From contig JBILKW010000010.1 of NCBI GenBank assembly GCA_044376465.1, forward strand, positions 1 to 23,749: a stretch of 23,749 nucleotides of DNA. Direction: 5' to 3'. The notes beneath the pieces were generated by a model that had not been told where the DNA came from, made no database searches, and saw only the letters and a program-made list of their open reading frames with translations. This document shows, piece after piece, positions 14,801 through 22,404 of this stretch. Position 1 is the first letter of the stretch. Each line of letters starts with the position of its first letter. This stretch comes from CAJBVG01 sp044376465 (GTDB lineage: Bacteria; Bacteroidota; Bacteroidia; Sphingobacteriales; Sphingobacteriaceae). Both the position numbers and the translations under genes were made by a program.

Positions 14801-15672
14801 ATGCTACTAAGTGGACAACCGACGAAGATAAAAACGATCAAATTAAATTATTGATCCATAATTTCAACATCAAATTAAACGAAGAATTAGGAGCATACCG
14901 TCGTAAGAAGTTTGCAATAAGCGTAGGTGATGAATTGCCTGCAGGAATTGTACAAATGGCGAAAGTATACGTTGCTAAGAAACGTAAGTTGAAAGTGGGT
15001 GATAAGATGGCTGGTCGCCACGGTAACAAAGGTATTGTTGCTAAAATTGTTCGTGATGAAGACATGCCATTCTTAAGTGATGGTACACCAGTTGACATCG
15101 TGTTGAACCCACTTGGGGTACCATCGCGTATGAACTTGGGTCAGATTTATGAAACCGTTTTAGGATGGGCAGGAAAAGAATTAGGAGTGAAATTTGCTAC
15201 GCCAATTTTCGACGGTGCATCGCATGATGAGGTTGAAGAATGGGTATCGAAAGCAAATGTTCCAACTTCAGGAAGAACCTATTTATATGATGGTGGAACA
15301 GGCGATCGTTTCGATCAACCAACAACCGTAGGGATCATTTACATGATGAAACTTGGTCACATGGTTGACGATAAGATGCACGCACGTTCGATCGGGCCGT
15401 ATTCGTTAATTACACAACAACCATTGGGTGGTAAAGCACAATTCGGTGGTCAGCGTTTTGGTGAGATGGAGGTTTGGGCATTAGAAGCATTCGGTGCAGC
15501 TAATATCCTACAAGAAATCTTAACCGTTAAATCTGATGATGTAATTGGCAGAGCGAAAACGTACGAAGCAATCGTGAAAGGCGATAACTTACCAACACCA
15601 GGAGTTCCAGAATCATTCAACGTATTGGTTCACGAATTAAGAGGTTTAGGTTTAGATATCACACTAGAATAG
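11863..15672 (+). CDS. rpoB: DNA-directed RNA polymerase subunit beta
   Basis: 1269 residues, the usual size for Bacteroidota. The start is TTG at 11863 (MAKKDIQMQERVNFAS); the alternative ATG at codon 8 would give MQERVNFAS. The rifampicin region matches E. coli closely: L474 S475 Q476 F477 M478 D479 Q480, then H489, R492 and S494, corresponding to E. coli 511-517, 526, 529 and 531. All carry susceptible-type residues. GRHGNKGIV at 1051-1059 and the C-terminal ending KAQFGGQRFGEMEVWALEA are conserved. The beta subunit forms one pincer of the core enzyme and part of the active site. rpoC follows after 86 bases filled by a heptamer repeat array that starts on the rpoB stop codon. Confidence 0.99.
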   Translation: MAKKDIQMQERVNFASVKQALDYPDFLDVQLESFREFFQLETTSDNRHTEGLFKVFSENFPITDSRNIFVLEFLDYFIDPPRYQLQECIERGLTYSVPLKAKLRLSCNDAEHEDFETIVQDVYLGTIPYMTPKGTFVINGAERVIVSQLHRSPGVFFGQSRHTNGTKLYSARVIPFKGSWIEFATDVNNVMFAYIDRKKKFPVTTLLRAIGYDSDKDILELFDLADEVKVSKSGLKKFVGRKLAARVLKKWVEDFVDEDTGEVVSINRNEIILERETILEDDHIDMIIEAGVKTIILTKEDTNTADYSIIYNTLQKDTSNSEKEAVEYIYRQLRNADPPDEETARGIIERLFFSDKRYDLGDVGRYRINRKLNMDTPNEVKVLTKSDIIAIVKYLIKLINSKAEVDDIDHLSNRRVRTVGEQLYAQFGVGLARMARTIRERMNIRDNEVFTPTDLINARTLSSVINSFFGTNQLSQFMDQTNPLAEITHKRRLSALGPGGLSRERAGFEVRDVHYTHYGRLCTIETPEGPNIGLISSLCVHAKINNLGFIETPYRIVDNGKVAVNKPVIYLSAEDEDGKTIAQSNAQYDEKGNFLTPKVKSRFEGDFPVIEPNRIDLMDVAPNQITSIAASLIPFLEHDDANRALMGSNMQRQAVPLLKPEAPIVGTGLEGRVARDSRALINAEGDGVVEYVDANEIVIRYNRNEDERLVSFEGDAKSYSLIKFKKTNQNTCMNLKPIVRKGQKVSKGQVLCEGYATENGELALGRNLKVAFMPWQGYNFEDAIVISERVVREDIFTSLHIEEFELEVRDTKRGEEELTSDIPNVSEEATKELDENGIIRIGAEIKEGDILIGKITPKGETDPSPEEKLLRAIFGDKAGDVKDASLKAPPSIKGVVIDSKLFSRAKKEKKSDEKIMLDKLDKEHDKNVDALKNILVDKLFVLVSGKTSQGIYNVYKELLVAKGVKFTQKVLLELDYNNINATKWTTDEDKNDQIKLLIHNFNIKLNEELGAYRRKKFAISVGDELPAGIVQMAKVYVAKKRKLKVGDKMAGRHGNKGIVAKIVRDEDMPFLSDGTPVDIVLNPLGVPSRMNLGQIYETVLGWAGKELGVKFATPIFDGASHDEVEEWVSKANVPTSGRTYLYDGGTGDRFDQPTTVGIIYMMKLGHMVDDKMHARSIGPYSLITQQPLGGKAQFGGQRFGEMEVWALEAFGAANILQEILTVKSDDVIGRAKTYEAIVKGDNLPTPGVPESFNVLVHELRGLGLDITLE

Positions 15673-15739
15673 ATATTAGATATTAGATATGAGACATGAG
15701 ATTCTTTCTCTGTCTCATGTCTCAAATCTCATGTCTTTT
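15670..15739. repeat. Ten 7-bp units between rpoB and rpoC, forming a hairpin
   Basis: Read in steps of seven from the stop codon: TAGATAT three times (the first contains the rpoB TAG stop), GAGACAT, GAGATTC, TTTCTCT, GTCTCAT, GTCTCAA, ATCTCAT, GTCTTTT. GAGACATGAGA (15691-15701) pairs with TCTCATGTCTC (15713-15723); 15692-15703 can instead pair with 15725-15736. The spacer is therefore a repeat-built hairpin with two possible right arms. Confidence 0.85.
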
Positions 15740-15758
15740 AAAAATTTAAATTAGGAAT

Positions 15759-18700
15759 ATGTCATACAAAAAAGATAATAAGATCAAAAGTAACTTCACT
15801 CAGATCACCATTAGCTTAGCTTCTCCAGAGTCAATCTTAGAGCGTTCAAGCGGTGAAGTTCTAAAACCTGAAACGATCAACTATCGTACGTACAAACCAG
15901 AGCGCGACGGTTTATTCTGTGAGCGCATTTTTGGTCCTGTAAAAGACTACGAATGTCATTGCGGTAAATACAAACGTATTCGCTACAAAGGCATCGTGTG
16001 TGATCGTTGCGGTGTGGAAGTAACAGAGAAAAAAGTTCGTCGCGAGCGCATGGGCCACATTGCCTTGGTTGTTCCGGTAGCACATATCTGGTATTTCCGT
16101 TCATTACCTAACAAAATCGGTTATTTATTAGGCTTACCTACTAAACGTTTAGATTTAATTATCTACTACGAGCGTTATGTAGTTATACAAGCTGGTATTA
16201 AAGAAGCGGATGGCGTTAATAAAATGGATTTCTTAACAGAAGAAGAGTATTTAGACATATTGGATACACTTCCAAAAGAGAATCAATATTTAGACGATAA
16301 AGATCCAAATAAATTCATCGCTAAGATGGGTGCTGAAGCATTAGAAGATTTGCTTTCACGCATTAAATTAGATGAACTTTCATTTGAATTAAGACATAAA
16401 GCAAATACAGAAACTTCACAGCAACGTAAAAACGAAGCATTAAAACGCTTACAAGTTGTAGAAGCTTTCCGCGATGCTAACAAACACATTGAAAACCACC
16501 CAGAGTGGATGATTGTTAAAATCGTCCCTGTAATTCCACCAGAATTACGTCCTCTAGTTCCCTTAGAAGGTGGTCGTTTCGCAACTTCAGATTTGAACGA
16601 TTTATACCGTCGTGTAATTATTCGTAACAACCGTTTAAAACGATTGATCGAAATTAAAGCACCGGAAGTAATCTTGCGTAACGAAAAGCGTATGTTACAA
16701 GAAGCAGTTGATTCTTTATTCGACAACTCTCGTAAAGTAAACGCTGTGAAAACAGAGGGTAACCGTGCATTAAAATCTCTTTCAGATATTTTGAAAGGTA
16801 AGCAAGGTCGTTTCCGTCAAAACTTATTAGGTAAGCGTGTGGATTATTCAGCACGTTCGGTAATTGTGGTTGGTCCAACATTGAAATTACACGAGTGTGG
16901 TTTACCAAAAGATATGGCAGCCGAATTGTTTAAACCATTTATCATTCGTAAGATGATTGAAAGAGGTGTGGTGAAAACAGTAAAATCTGCTAAGAAAATT
17001 GTGGACCGTAAGGATCCAATTGTATGGGATATTTTAGAGAATGTGTTGAAAGGCCATCCTGTATTATTAAACCGTGCTCCAACATTACACAGATTGGGTA
17101 TACAAGCCTTCCAACCAAAATTAATTGAAGGAAAAGCAATTCAGTTACACCCATTAGTATGTACAGCGTTCAACGCCGATTTCGACGGTGACCAGATGGC
17201 AGTTCACGTACCACTTGGTAATGCTGCAATTACAGAAGCGCAAGTATTAATGCTTGCTTCTCATAACATCTTAAACCCTGCGAATGGTACACCTATTACG
17301 GTTCCATCACAAGACATGGTACTTGGTTTGTACTACATGACTAAAGGTCGTAGAACAGAGCCAGGTAAAATTGTGAAAGGTGAAGACAGAGTATTCTATT
17401 CTTCTGAGGAAGTAATAATTGCATTAAACGAAGGACAATTAGACTTACATGCTCACATCAAGGTAAAAACAAACACTAAAGAAAACGGTGAAGATGTTTT
17501 GAAATTGATTGAGACAACTACAGGTCGTGTGTTATTTAACCGTGTGGTACCTCATGAAATGGGTTACATCAACGAGTTATTAACGAAGAAATCATTACGT
17601 GATATCATCGGCGACATTGTAAAAGTAACGGGTATGGATCGTGCGGCACGCTTCTTAGATGACATTAAGGAATTAGGTTTCCGTATGGCATTTAAAGGTG
17701 GTTTATCATTCAACTTACAAGATTTAACCATACCAGCTGAAAAAGCTAAATTAATTGATCAGGCAAGTGCGGAAGTTGAAGAAGTAATGGGTAACTACAA
17801 CATGGGTTTCATTACAAACAACGAACGTTACAACCAGATCATCGATATTTGGACTCGTATCAACTCTCGCTTAACAGAAAACGTGATGAGGCAATTGGCT
17901 ACAGATAACCAAGGATTCAACTCAGTTTACATGATGTTGGATTCTGGTGCTCGTGGGTCGAAAGAACAAATTCGTCAGTTATGTGGTATGAGAGGTTTGA
18001 TGGCGAAGCCACAAAAATCAGGTTCGGGAGGAGAAATCATCGAGAACCCAATTTTATCAAACTTTAAAGAAGGTTTATCAGTATTAGAATATTTCATTTC
18101 TACTCACGGTGCGCGTAAAGGTTTGGCCGATACAGCATTAAAAACTGCGGATGCGGGTTACTTAACTCGTCGTTTGGTGGACGTTGCGCAAGATATGATC
18201 ATTCATACCAACGATTGTGGTACATTACGCGGTATCTTAACTTCAGCATTAAAAGATAATGAGGAAATAGTAGAGCCATTATACGATCGAATTTTAGGTA
18301 GAGTGTCTGTACATGATGTATATGATCTAATGTCTAACGAATTATTAGTTGGCAGTGGAGAGCAAATAACTGAAGAAATCGGCAAAGCTATCGAAGCTTC
18401 TACCGTTGATGCAGTAGAAATACGTTCGGTACTTACATGTGAGGCTAAAAAAGGAGTATGTGCAAAATGTTATGGTAGAAATCTAGCATCCGGTCGCATG
18501 GTTCAAATAGGTGAAGCTGTTGGGGTAATCGCAGCACAATCAATTGGCGAGCCAGGTACACAGTTAACACTTCGTACATTCCACGTGGGTGGTACTGCTT
18601 CAAATATTGCAGCAGAATCAACCATCATCGCAAAATTTGAAGGTAAAATTGAGTTAGAAGGTATTCGTACCGTAACTCACAAAACTGAAGATGGAAACGT

Positions 18701-20027
18701 TGAAGTAGTACTGGGTCGTTCGGGCGAGTTTAGAATTGTAGATGTGAAGAGTGGTCGTGTTATCATGACCAATAACATCCCTTATGGAGCTCATCTATAT
18801 GTTAAAGACGGACAGAAAATTGCGAAAGGGGATACGATTTGTGGATGGGATCCTTACAACGCAGTGATTATTTCAGAGTTCGATGGTAAGGTTGAATTTG
18901 AATTTATCGAAGAAGGTATTACTTTCCGCGAAGAATCCGATGAACAAACCGGTCACAAAGAGAAAGTAATTATCGACTCAAGAGATAAAACAAAGAATCC
19001 TTCGATTAAGATACTTGATAAAAAAGAAGTAATAAAATCATACAACATCCCAGTAGGTGCTCATATTGCTGTTGATAAAGGAGATAAAGTAGCTGCCGGA
19101 CAAGTAATTGTGAAGATTCCTCGTTCTACAGGAAAAACGAGAGATATTACCGGAGGTCTTCCACGTGTAACAGAATTATTCGAGGCTCGTAATCCTTCAA
19201 ACCCAGCCGTAGTGACTGAAATTGATGGCGTGGTAACATTAGGAGGTGTAAAACGTGGTAACCGCGAAATCATCATCGAACCTAAAGAAGGAAATACCAA
19301 GAAATACTTAGTGCCATTGTCTAAACACATTCTAGTTCAAGATAATGACTTCATTAAAGCTGGTATGCCATTGTCAGATGGTTCAATTACACCTTCAGAT
19401 ATCTTATCTATTAAAGGTCCATCAGCAGTACAAGAATACTTAGTAAATGGTGTCCAAGAAGTTTACCGATTACAAGGGGTGAAAATTAACGATAAGCATT
19501 TTGAAGTAATCGTTCGCCAAATGATGCAAAAAGTAATTATCGAAGACCCAGGAGATACCAAGTTCTTAGAACAAGAATCGGCAGATAAATTCGAATTCAT
19601 GGAAGAAAACAATTGGATTTACGATAAGAAAATTGTGGTTGATCCAGGAGAGTCTACTAACTTAAAAGCAGGTCAAATCATTAGTGTACGTAAGTTACGC
19701 GATGAGAACTCTGTATTAAAACGTAAAGATGCAAAACAAGCAGAAGCTCGCGATGCAGTTGCAGCAACTTCACGTCCATTATTACAAGGTATCACGCGTG
19801 CTTCATTAGGAACTAAATCGTTTATCTCAGCAGCTTCTTTCCAAGAAACAACTAAGGTGTTAAACGAGGCAGCGATCAATGGTAAGATCGACCTATTAGG
19901 TGGCTTGAAAGAAAACGTGATCGTAGGTCACTTAATTCCTTCTGGTACGGGTGTACGTAGATTCGATAAATTGATTGTTGGTTCTAAAGAAGAGTATGAA
20001 GCATTGTTAGCTTCTAAAGAAGACTAG
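15759..20027 (+). CDS. rpoC: DNA-directed RNA polymerase subunit beta prime
   Basis: 1422 residues, normal for Bacteroidota. The N-terminal zinc site has C66, C68, C81 and C84 (CHCGK and CDRCG). The catalytic motif NADFDGD lies at 472-478, with the Mg-binding Asp474, Asp476 and Asp478. The second zinc site uses C820 (NDCGT), C894, C901 and C904 (CEAKKGVCAKC). The bridge-helix and trigger-loop region includes GARGSKEQIRQLCGMRGLMA and QSIGEPGTQLTLRTFH. The protein ends EEYEALLASKED. It forms the second pincer of the core enzyme and holds the active site. The ATG at 15759 has AGGA only 2 bases upstream, too close for a Shine-Dalgarno. An octamer array and then a strong terminator follow, closing the block. 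Confidence 0.99.
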   Translation: MSYKKDNKIKSNFTQITISLASPESILERSSGEVLKPETINYRTYKPERDGLFCERIFGPVKDYECHCGKYKRIRYKGIVCDRCGVEVTEKKVRRERMGHIALVVPVAHIWYFRSLPNKIGYLLGLPTKRLDLIIYYERYVVIQAGIKEADGVNKMDFLTEEEYLDILDTLPKENQYLDDKDPNKFIAKMGAEALEDLLSRIKLDELSFELRHKANTETSQQRKNEALKRLQVVEAFRDANKHIENHPEWMIVKIVPVIPPELRPLVPLEGGRFATSDLNDLYRRVIIRNNRLKRLIEIKAPEVILRNEKRMLQEAVDSLFDNSRKVNAVKTEGNRALKSLSDILKGKQGRFRQNLLGKRVDYSARSVIVVGPTLKLHECGLPKDMAAELFKPFIIRKMIERGVVKTVKSAKKIVDRKDPIVWDILENVLKGHPVLLNRAPTLHRLGIQAFQPKLIEGKAIQLHPLVCTAFNADFDGDQMAVHVPLGNAAITEAQVLMLASHNILNPANGTPITVPSQDMVLGLYYMTKGRRTEPGKIVKGEDRVFYSSEEVIIALNEGQLDLHAHIKVKTNTKENGEDVLKLIETTTGRVLFNRVVPHEMGYINELLTKKSLRDIIGDIVKVTGMDRAARFLDDIKELGFRMAFKGGLSFNLQDLTIPAEKAKLIDQASAEVEEVMGNYNMGFITNNERYNQIIDIWTRINSRLTENVMRQLATDNQGFNSVYMMLDSGARGSKEQIRQLCGMRGLMAKPQKSGSGGEIIENPILSNFKEGLSVLEYFISTHGARKGLADTALKTADAGYLTRRLVDVAQDMIIHTNDCGTLRGILTSALKDNEEIVEPLYDRILGRVSVHDVYDLMSNELLVGSGEQITEEIGKAIEASTVDAVEIRSVLTCEAKKGVCAKCYGRNLASGRMVQIGEAVGVIAAQSIGEPGTQLTLRTFHVGGTASNIAAESTIIAKFEGKIELEGIRTVTHKTEDGNVEVVLGRSGEFRIVDVKSGRVIMTNNIPYGAHLYVKDGQKIAKGDTICGWDPYNAVIISEFDGKVEFEFIEEGITFREESDEQTGHKEKVIIDSRDKTKNPSIKILDKKEVIKSYNIPVGAHIAVDKGDKVAAGQVIVKIPRSTGKTRDITGGLPRVTELFEARNPSNPAVVTEIDGVVTLGGVKRGNREIIIEPKEGNTKKYLVPLSKHILVQDNDFIKAGMPLSDGSITPSDILSIKGPSAVQEYLVNGVQEVYRLQGVKINDKHFEVIVRQMMQKVIIEDPGDTKFLEQESADKFEFMEENNWIYDKKIVVDPGESTNLKAGQIISVRKLRDENSVLKRKDAKQAEARDAVAATSRPLLQGITRASLGTKSFISAASFQETTKVLNEAAINGKIDLLGGLKENVIVGHLIPSGTGVRRFDKLIVGSKEEYEALLASKED

Positions 20028-20028
20028 T

Positions 20029-20068
20029 TAGTGTGCTAGTATGCTAGTGAGATAGTGTGCTAGTGTAG
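20029..20068. repeat. Five 8-bp units directly after rpoC
   Basis: TAGTGTGC, TAGTATGC, TAGTGAGA, TAGTGTGC and TAGTGTAG run head to tail, starting one base after the rpoC stop (itself TAG). A related array in reverse orientation lies at 22220-22259: TAGTATGCTAGTG (20037-20049) matches the reverse complement of 22234-22246 in 12 of 13 bases. Confidence 0.88.
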
Positions 20069-20085
20069 GAACAGATTACTAATAT

Positions 20086-20116
20086 AAAGCCTCTCGGAAA
20101 TCCGGGAGGCTTTTTT
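20086..20116 (+). terminator. Intrinsic terminator of the rpoBC operon
   Basis: A 12-bp stem, AAAGCCTCTCGG (20086-20097) with CCGGGAGGCTTT (20102-20113, one G-T pair), loop AAAT, ends in TTTTTT. It lies 59 bases after the rpoC stop. Confidence 0.93.
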
Positions 20117-20145
20117 ATTTTATAATGCGCATGAATTTTCGGCAT

Positions 20146-20153
20146 TATATTTG
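20146..20153 (+). promoter_or_regulatory. -7 element of the surface-protein gene
   Basis: TATATTTG matches TAnnTTTG, 36 bases before the ATG at 20190. No clear TTG is seen about 19 bases upstream, so the promoter may be weak or activator-dependent. Confidence 0.5.
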
Positions 20154-20189
20154 AACCTAATTTTTACAAATTATAGCTTAAATAAGAGT

Positions 20190-22163
20190 ATGAGAAAAAA
20201 AATACTTAGCTTATCGTTTGGAATAACGATTATAACCGTTTTTATCGGTTCTATTTATAATAATGGGCATACTTTTTCAAGCGGTGCTCCGAATGCAAGC
20301 ACTGGTTCGCCTGGCGATGGTGGGAATACTTGTGCCATTTCGGGATGCCATTCTGGAATTGCTGTTGGAATAAAGTCAAATGTTTTTACTTCTAACATCC
20401 CAAGTGATGGATATGTGCCAGGTACAACCTACACGATTACCGCTACAGCCCGATCTATTCCGAGTAGAAATACCTTTGGTTTTCAAATATCACCACAAAC
20501 TAATGCTGGTGTTTTGGTTGGGACAATGATTTCTACAAGTGCTGGTACAAAATTAACCGGAGCAGGAAAATATTTAACTCATACCTCCTCGGGTATTACA
20601 GGCTCTAATGGTGTAAAATCCTGGTCATTTAATTGGGTAGCACCCAGTGCAGGTACAGGCAGTGTTACCTTTTATGGTGCATTTAATCATGCAAACGGAA
20701 ATGGTGGAACTTCTGGTGATAGTATTTTTAAATCGACTTTTATCGTAAATGAGAAAGTTCAAGCACCAATAGTTAATATAGGTGGTCCACTTGGGGTTAT
20801 TTGCAACGGTTCATCAAAAATTTTAGATGCTGGAAATCCAGGTTCAACATATCGATGGACAAAAGACAATGTTCAGTTTGCCACCACACGAACTGTTACG
20901 GCAACACAGGCTGGAAAATATAAAGTAGTGGTAACAAATCTTGGAGGGGCTTCTGCTGCGGATTCGATTCTATTATCTCTTGCGCCGCCAATAAACTTAT
21001 CTTTAGCTGATAGAAATTTATGTGTTGGTAGCACAATTACGTTGGATGCTGGTAATGTAGGTTCTTCTTATCTCTGGAGTACAGGTGCAACCACACAAAC
21101 CATAACTGTTTCAAGTCCCGGAATCTACCATGTAAAAGTAACGAATGCACAAGGTTGCGATGCGAGAGATACATTATTAGTTACTAGTGTGCCAATACCC
21201 GTTGTAAGTCTAGGAGCAAATATTGCTGTATGTGCAGGCACACCAGTTACGTTAGATGCAGGTAACCCTGGTGCTACTTATTTATGGAATACTGGAGCAA
21301 CCACACAAACAATACAAGCTACTACAGGGGGTAACTATTTTGTAACGGTTACACAAAATTCTTGTACAGCTACAGATACGATTCAGGTATCTTACAATGC
21401 ATTGCCAGTAGTAAACTTAGGCAACGACTTAGACATTTGCTTGAGTGATACAGTAAGCCTCGATGCCGGTAATAGTGGTGCTAGCTATTTGTGGAGTACA
21501 GGTGCAACTACTCAAACTATTAATGTAAATACAGCGGGTACTTATTCGGTAATCGTTACCAATGCTAATGCATGTGTTTCTTCAGATGAAATTATTGTAA
21601 CTAACAAAGCATTACCTAATGCAAGTTTTACAAATCAAAGTACAGTTGGGCTAAGGGTTCAGTTTGAAGCAAATCAGCAAGCAGATCATACTTATTTTTG
21701 GAATTTTGGAGATCCGAACAGTCCAACAAATACTTCTACCTTGTTTAATCCTTTGCACGAGTTTACTTCTAAAGGAACTTACATCGTAAGCCTTACTGTA
21801 ACAAATGTAATTACAGGTTGTAAAAATACATTTGAAGATTCTATAGAAGTATTGTCTATTGGTTTTAATAATTCAAATAGTTTCAATTCTCAAAACTTAA
21901 GAGTATCACCTAATCCATTTATTGGAAATACTAGTATTACGTATACTTTAGTAGAACCGGCAAAATCCGTAACAGTAGAAGTCTATGATGAATTAGGAAG
22001 AAAAGTAGCTACACTTATTGAGGCAGTGCCACAACAAGCAGGTAAGCATAAAATTAAATATGTGAACGACGAAAAAAAGAATTCATCAGGAACCTATATT
22101 TTACGTTTACTTGTCGATGGCAAAACATCTGTTACCAGAATAGTGAAGCTTGAAAACGAATAA
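20190..22163 (+). CDS. T9SS-sorted surface protein: choice-of-anchor V domain, Ig-like repeats, PKD, type A sorting domain
   Basis: 657 residues from ATG 20190; the frame extends to a TTG at 20151, but that lies on the promoter, and MRKKILSLSFGITIITVFIG is a good signal peptide. Residues 28-187 match the choice-of-anchor V/Reeler-like domain (GAPNASTGSPGDGG, then GYVPGTTYTITA). It contains a CX4CH motif, C48-C53-H54, where most relatives that I recall have CXXCH. Four Ig-like repeats of about 70 residues follow (192-474); three share LDAGN-GxxYLWxTGATTQTI and one (192-266) is divergent. A PKD-type domain lies at 475-555 (YFWNFGDP). The end, about 570-655, is a type A sorting domain (VSPNPF, VYDELGRKV, SSGTYILRL). 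The protein is probably exported by Sec, then by T9SS, and attached outside. Function unknown; heme binding or adhesion are possible. Confidence 0.88.
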   Translation: MRKKILSLSFGITIITVFIGSIYNNGHTFSSGAPNASTGSPGDGGNTCAISGCHSGIAVGIKSNVFTSNIPSDGYVPGTTYTITATARSIPSRNTFGFQISPQTNAGVLVGTMISTSAGTKLTGAGKYLTHTSSGITGSNGVKSWSFNWVAPSAGTGSVTFYGAFNHANGNGGTSGDSIFKSTFIVNEKVQAPIVNIGGPLGVICNGSSKILDAGNPGSTYRWTKDNVQFATTRTVTATQAGKYKVVVTNLGGASAADSILLSLAPPINLSLADRNLCVGSTITLDAGNVGSSYLWSTGATTQTITVSSPGIYHVKVTNAQGCDARDTLLVTSVPIPVVSLGANIAVCAGTPVTLDAGNPGATYLWNTGATTQTIQATTGGNYFVTVTQNSCTATDTIQVSYNALPVVNLGNDLDICLSDTVSLDAGNSGASYLWSTGATTQTINVNTAGTYSVIVTNANACVSSDEIIVTNKALPNASFTNQSTVGLRVQFEANQQADHTYFWNFGDPNSPTNTSTLFNPLHEFTSKGTYIVSLTVTNVITGCKNTFEDSIEVLSIGFNNSNSFNSQNLRVSPNPFIGNTSITYTLVEPAKSVTVEVYDELGRKVATLIEAVPQQAGKHKIKYVNDEKKNSSGTYILRLLVDGKTSVTRIVKLENE

Positions 22164-22184
22164 ATTCATTTCTCTTTTCTAATA

Positions 22185-22218
22185 AAAAAGCCTCTATAGA
22201 CACCTATAGAGGCTTTTT
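22185..22218. terminator. Bidirectional intrinsic terminator after the surface-protein gene
   Basis: A perfect 15-bp stem, AAAAAGCCTCTATAG (22185-22199) with its complement (22204-22218), loop ACAC, has an A run on one side and a T run on the other, so it can stop transcription in both directions. Confidence 0.93.
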
Positions 22219-22219
22219 A

Positions 22220-22259
22220 TTATCACACCAACCCACCAGCATACTACCCCGCTAGCATA
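22220..22259. repeat. Five 8-bp units, reverse-oriented relative of the post-rpoC array
   Basis: TTATCACA, CCAACCCA, CCAGCATA, CTACCCCG, CTAGCATA. The word CTAGCATA is the reverse complement of TATGCTAG at 20040-20047. Together with the array at 20029-20068 it brackets the surface-protein gene as inverted repeats. The array ends on the base before the first Pho-box-like word. Confidence 0.7.
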
Positions 22260-22297
22260 TTAACTTAATGTTAACTTTCCGTTACCAATCCGTTAAG
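22260..22297 (+). promoter_or_regulatory. Pho-box-like operator: four TTAAC words at 11-bp spacing
   Basis: TTAAC (22260), TTAAC (22271), TTACC (22282) and TTAAG (22293) are spaced exactly 11 bp apart, one helical turn, with spacers TTAATG, TTTCCG and AATCCG. Direct repeats with 11-bp period are the binding mode of PhoB/PhoP-type response regulators; the Bacillus PhoP word is TTAACA-like. The array ends 3 bases before the -33 element of the porin promoter, the position of a class II activator site. The porin belongs to the phosphate-selective family, which supports the reading. Confidence 0.7.
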
Positions 22298-22300
22298 CTA

Positions 22301-22330
22301 TTTGTGAATATTAATTTAGTGTTAATTTTG
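22301..22330 (+). promoter_or_regulatory. Porin promoter (-33 TTTG, -7 TAATTTTG)
   Basis: TTTG at 22301-22304, an 18-base spacer and TAATTTTG at 22323-22330 match the Bacteroidota consensus. The start of transcription is expected near 22337, giving a leader of about 68 bases. Confidence 0.75.
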
Positions 22331-22336
22331 CGCTTG

Positions 22337-22382
22337 TTAATATTAAAGTAACATCATTTAATTGTTAAGTGCTTAATATTAA
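22337..22382. repeat. Two TTAATATTAA palindromes in the porin leader
   Basis: The perfect 10-bp palindrome TTAATATTAA occurs at 22337-22346 and 22373-22382, 36 bp apart, near and after the predicted transcription start. An inverted repeat TTAAG-TG-CTTAA (22365-22376) overlaps the second. In such AT-rich DNA this could be chance; a second operator is possible. Confidence 0.35.
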
Positions 22383-22404
22383 TCATACAAAAAGTTAATA
22401 TACG

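Noticed and set aside
16283..16726. 147-residue minus-strand frame inside rpoC
   Set aside because: Shadow frame; composition reflects the antisense of conserved rpoC codons and there are no family features.
22260..22297. The TTAAC words considered as another octamer array like that at 22220-22259
   Set aside because: The spacing is exactly 11 bp, not 8, and only the TTAAC core is kept while spacers differ. It abuts a promoter and not a stop codon.
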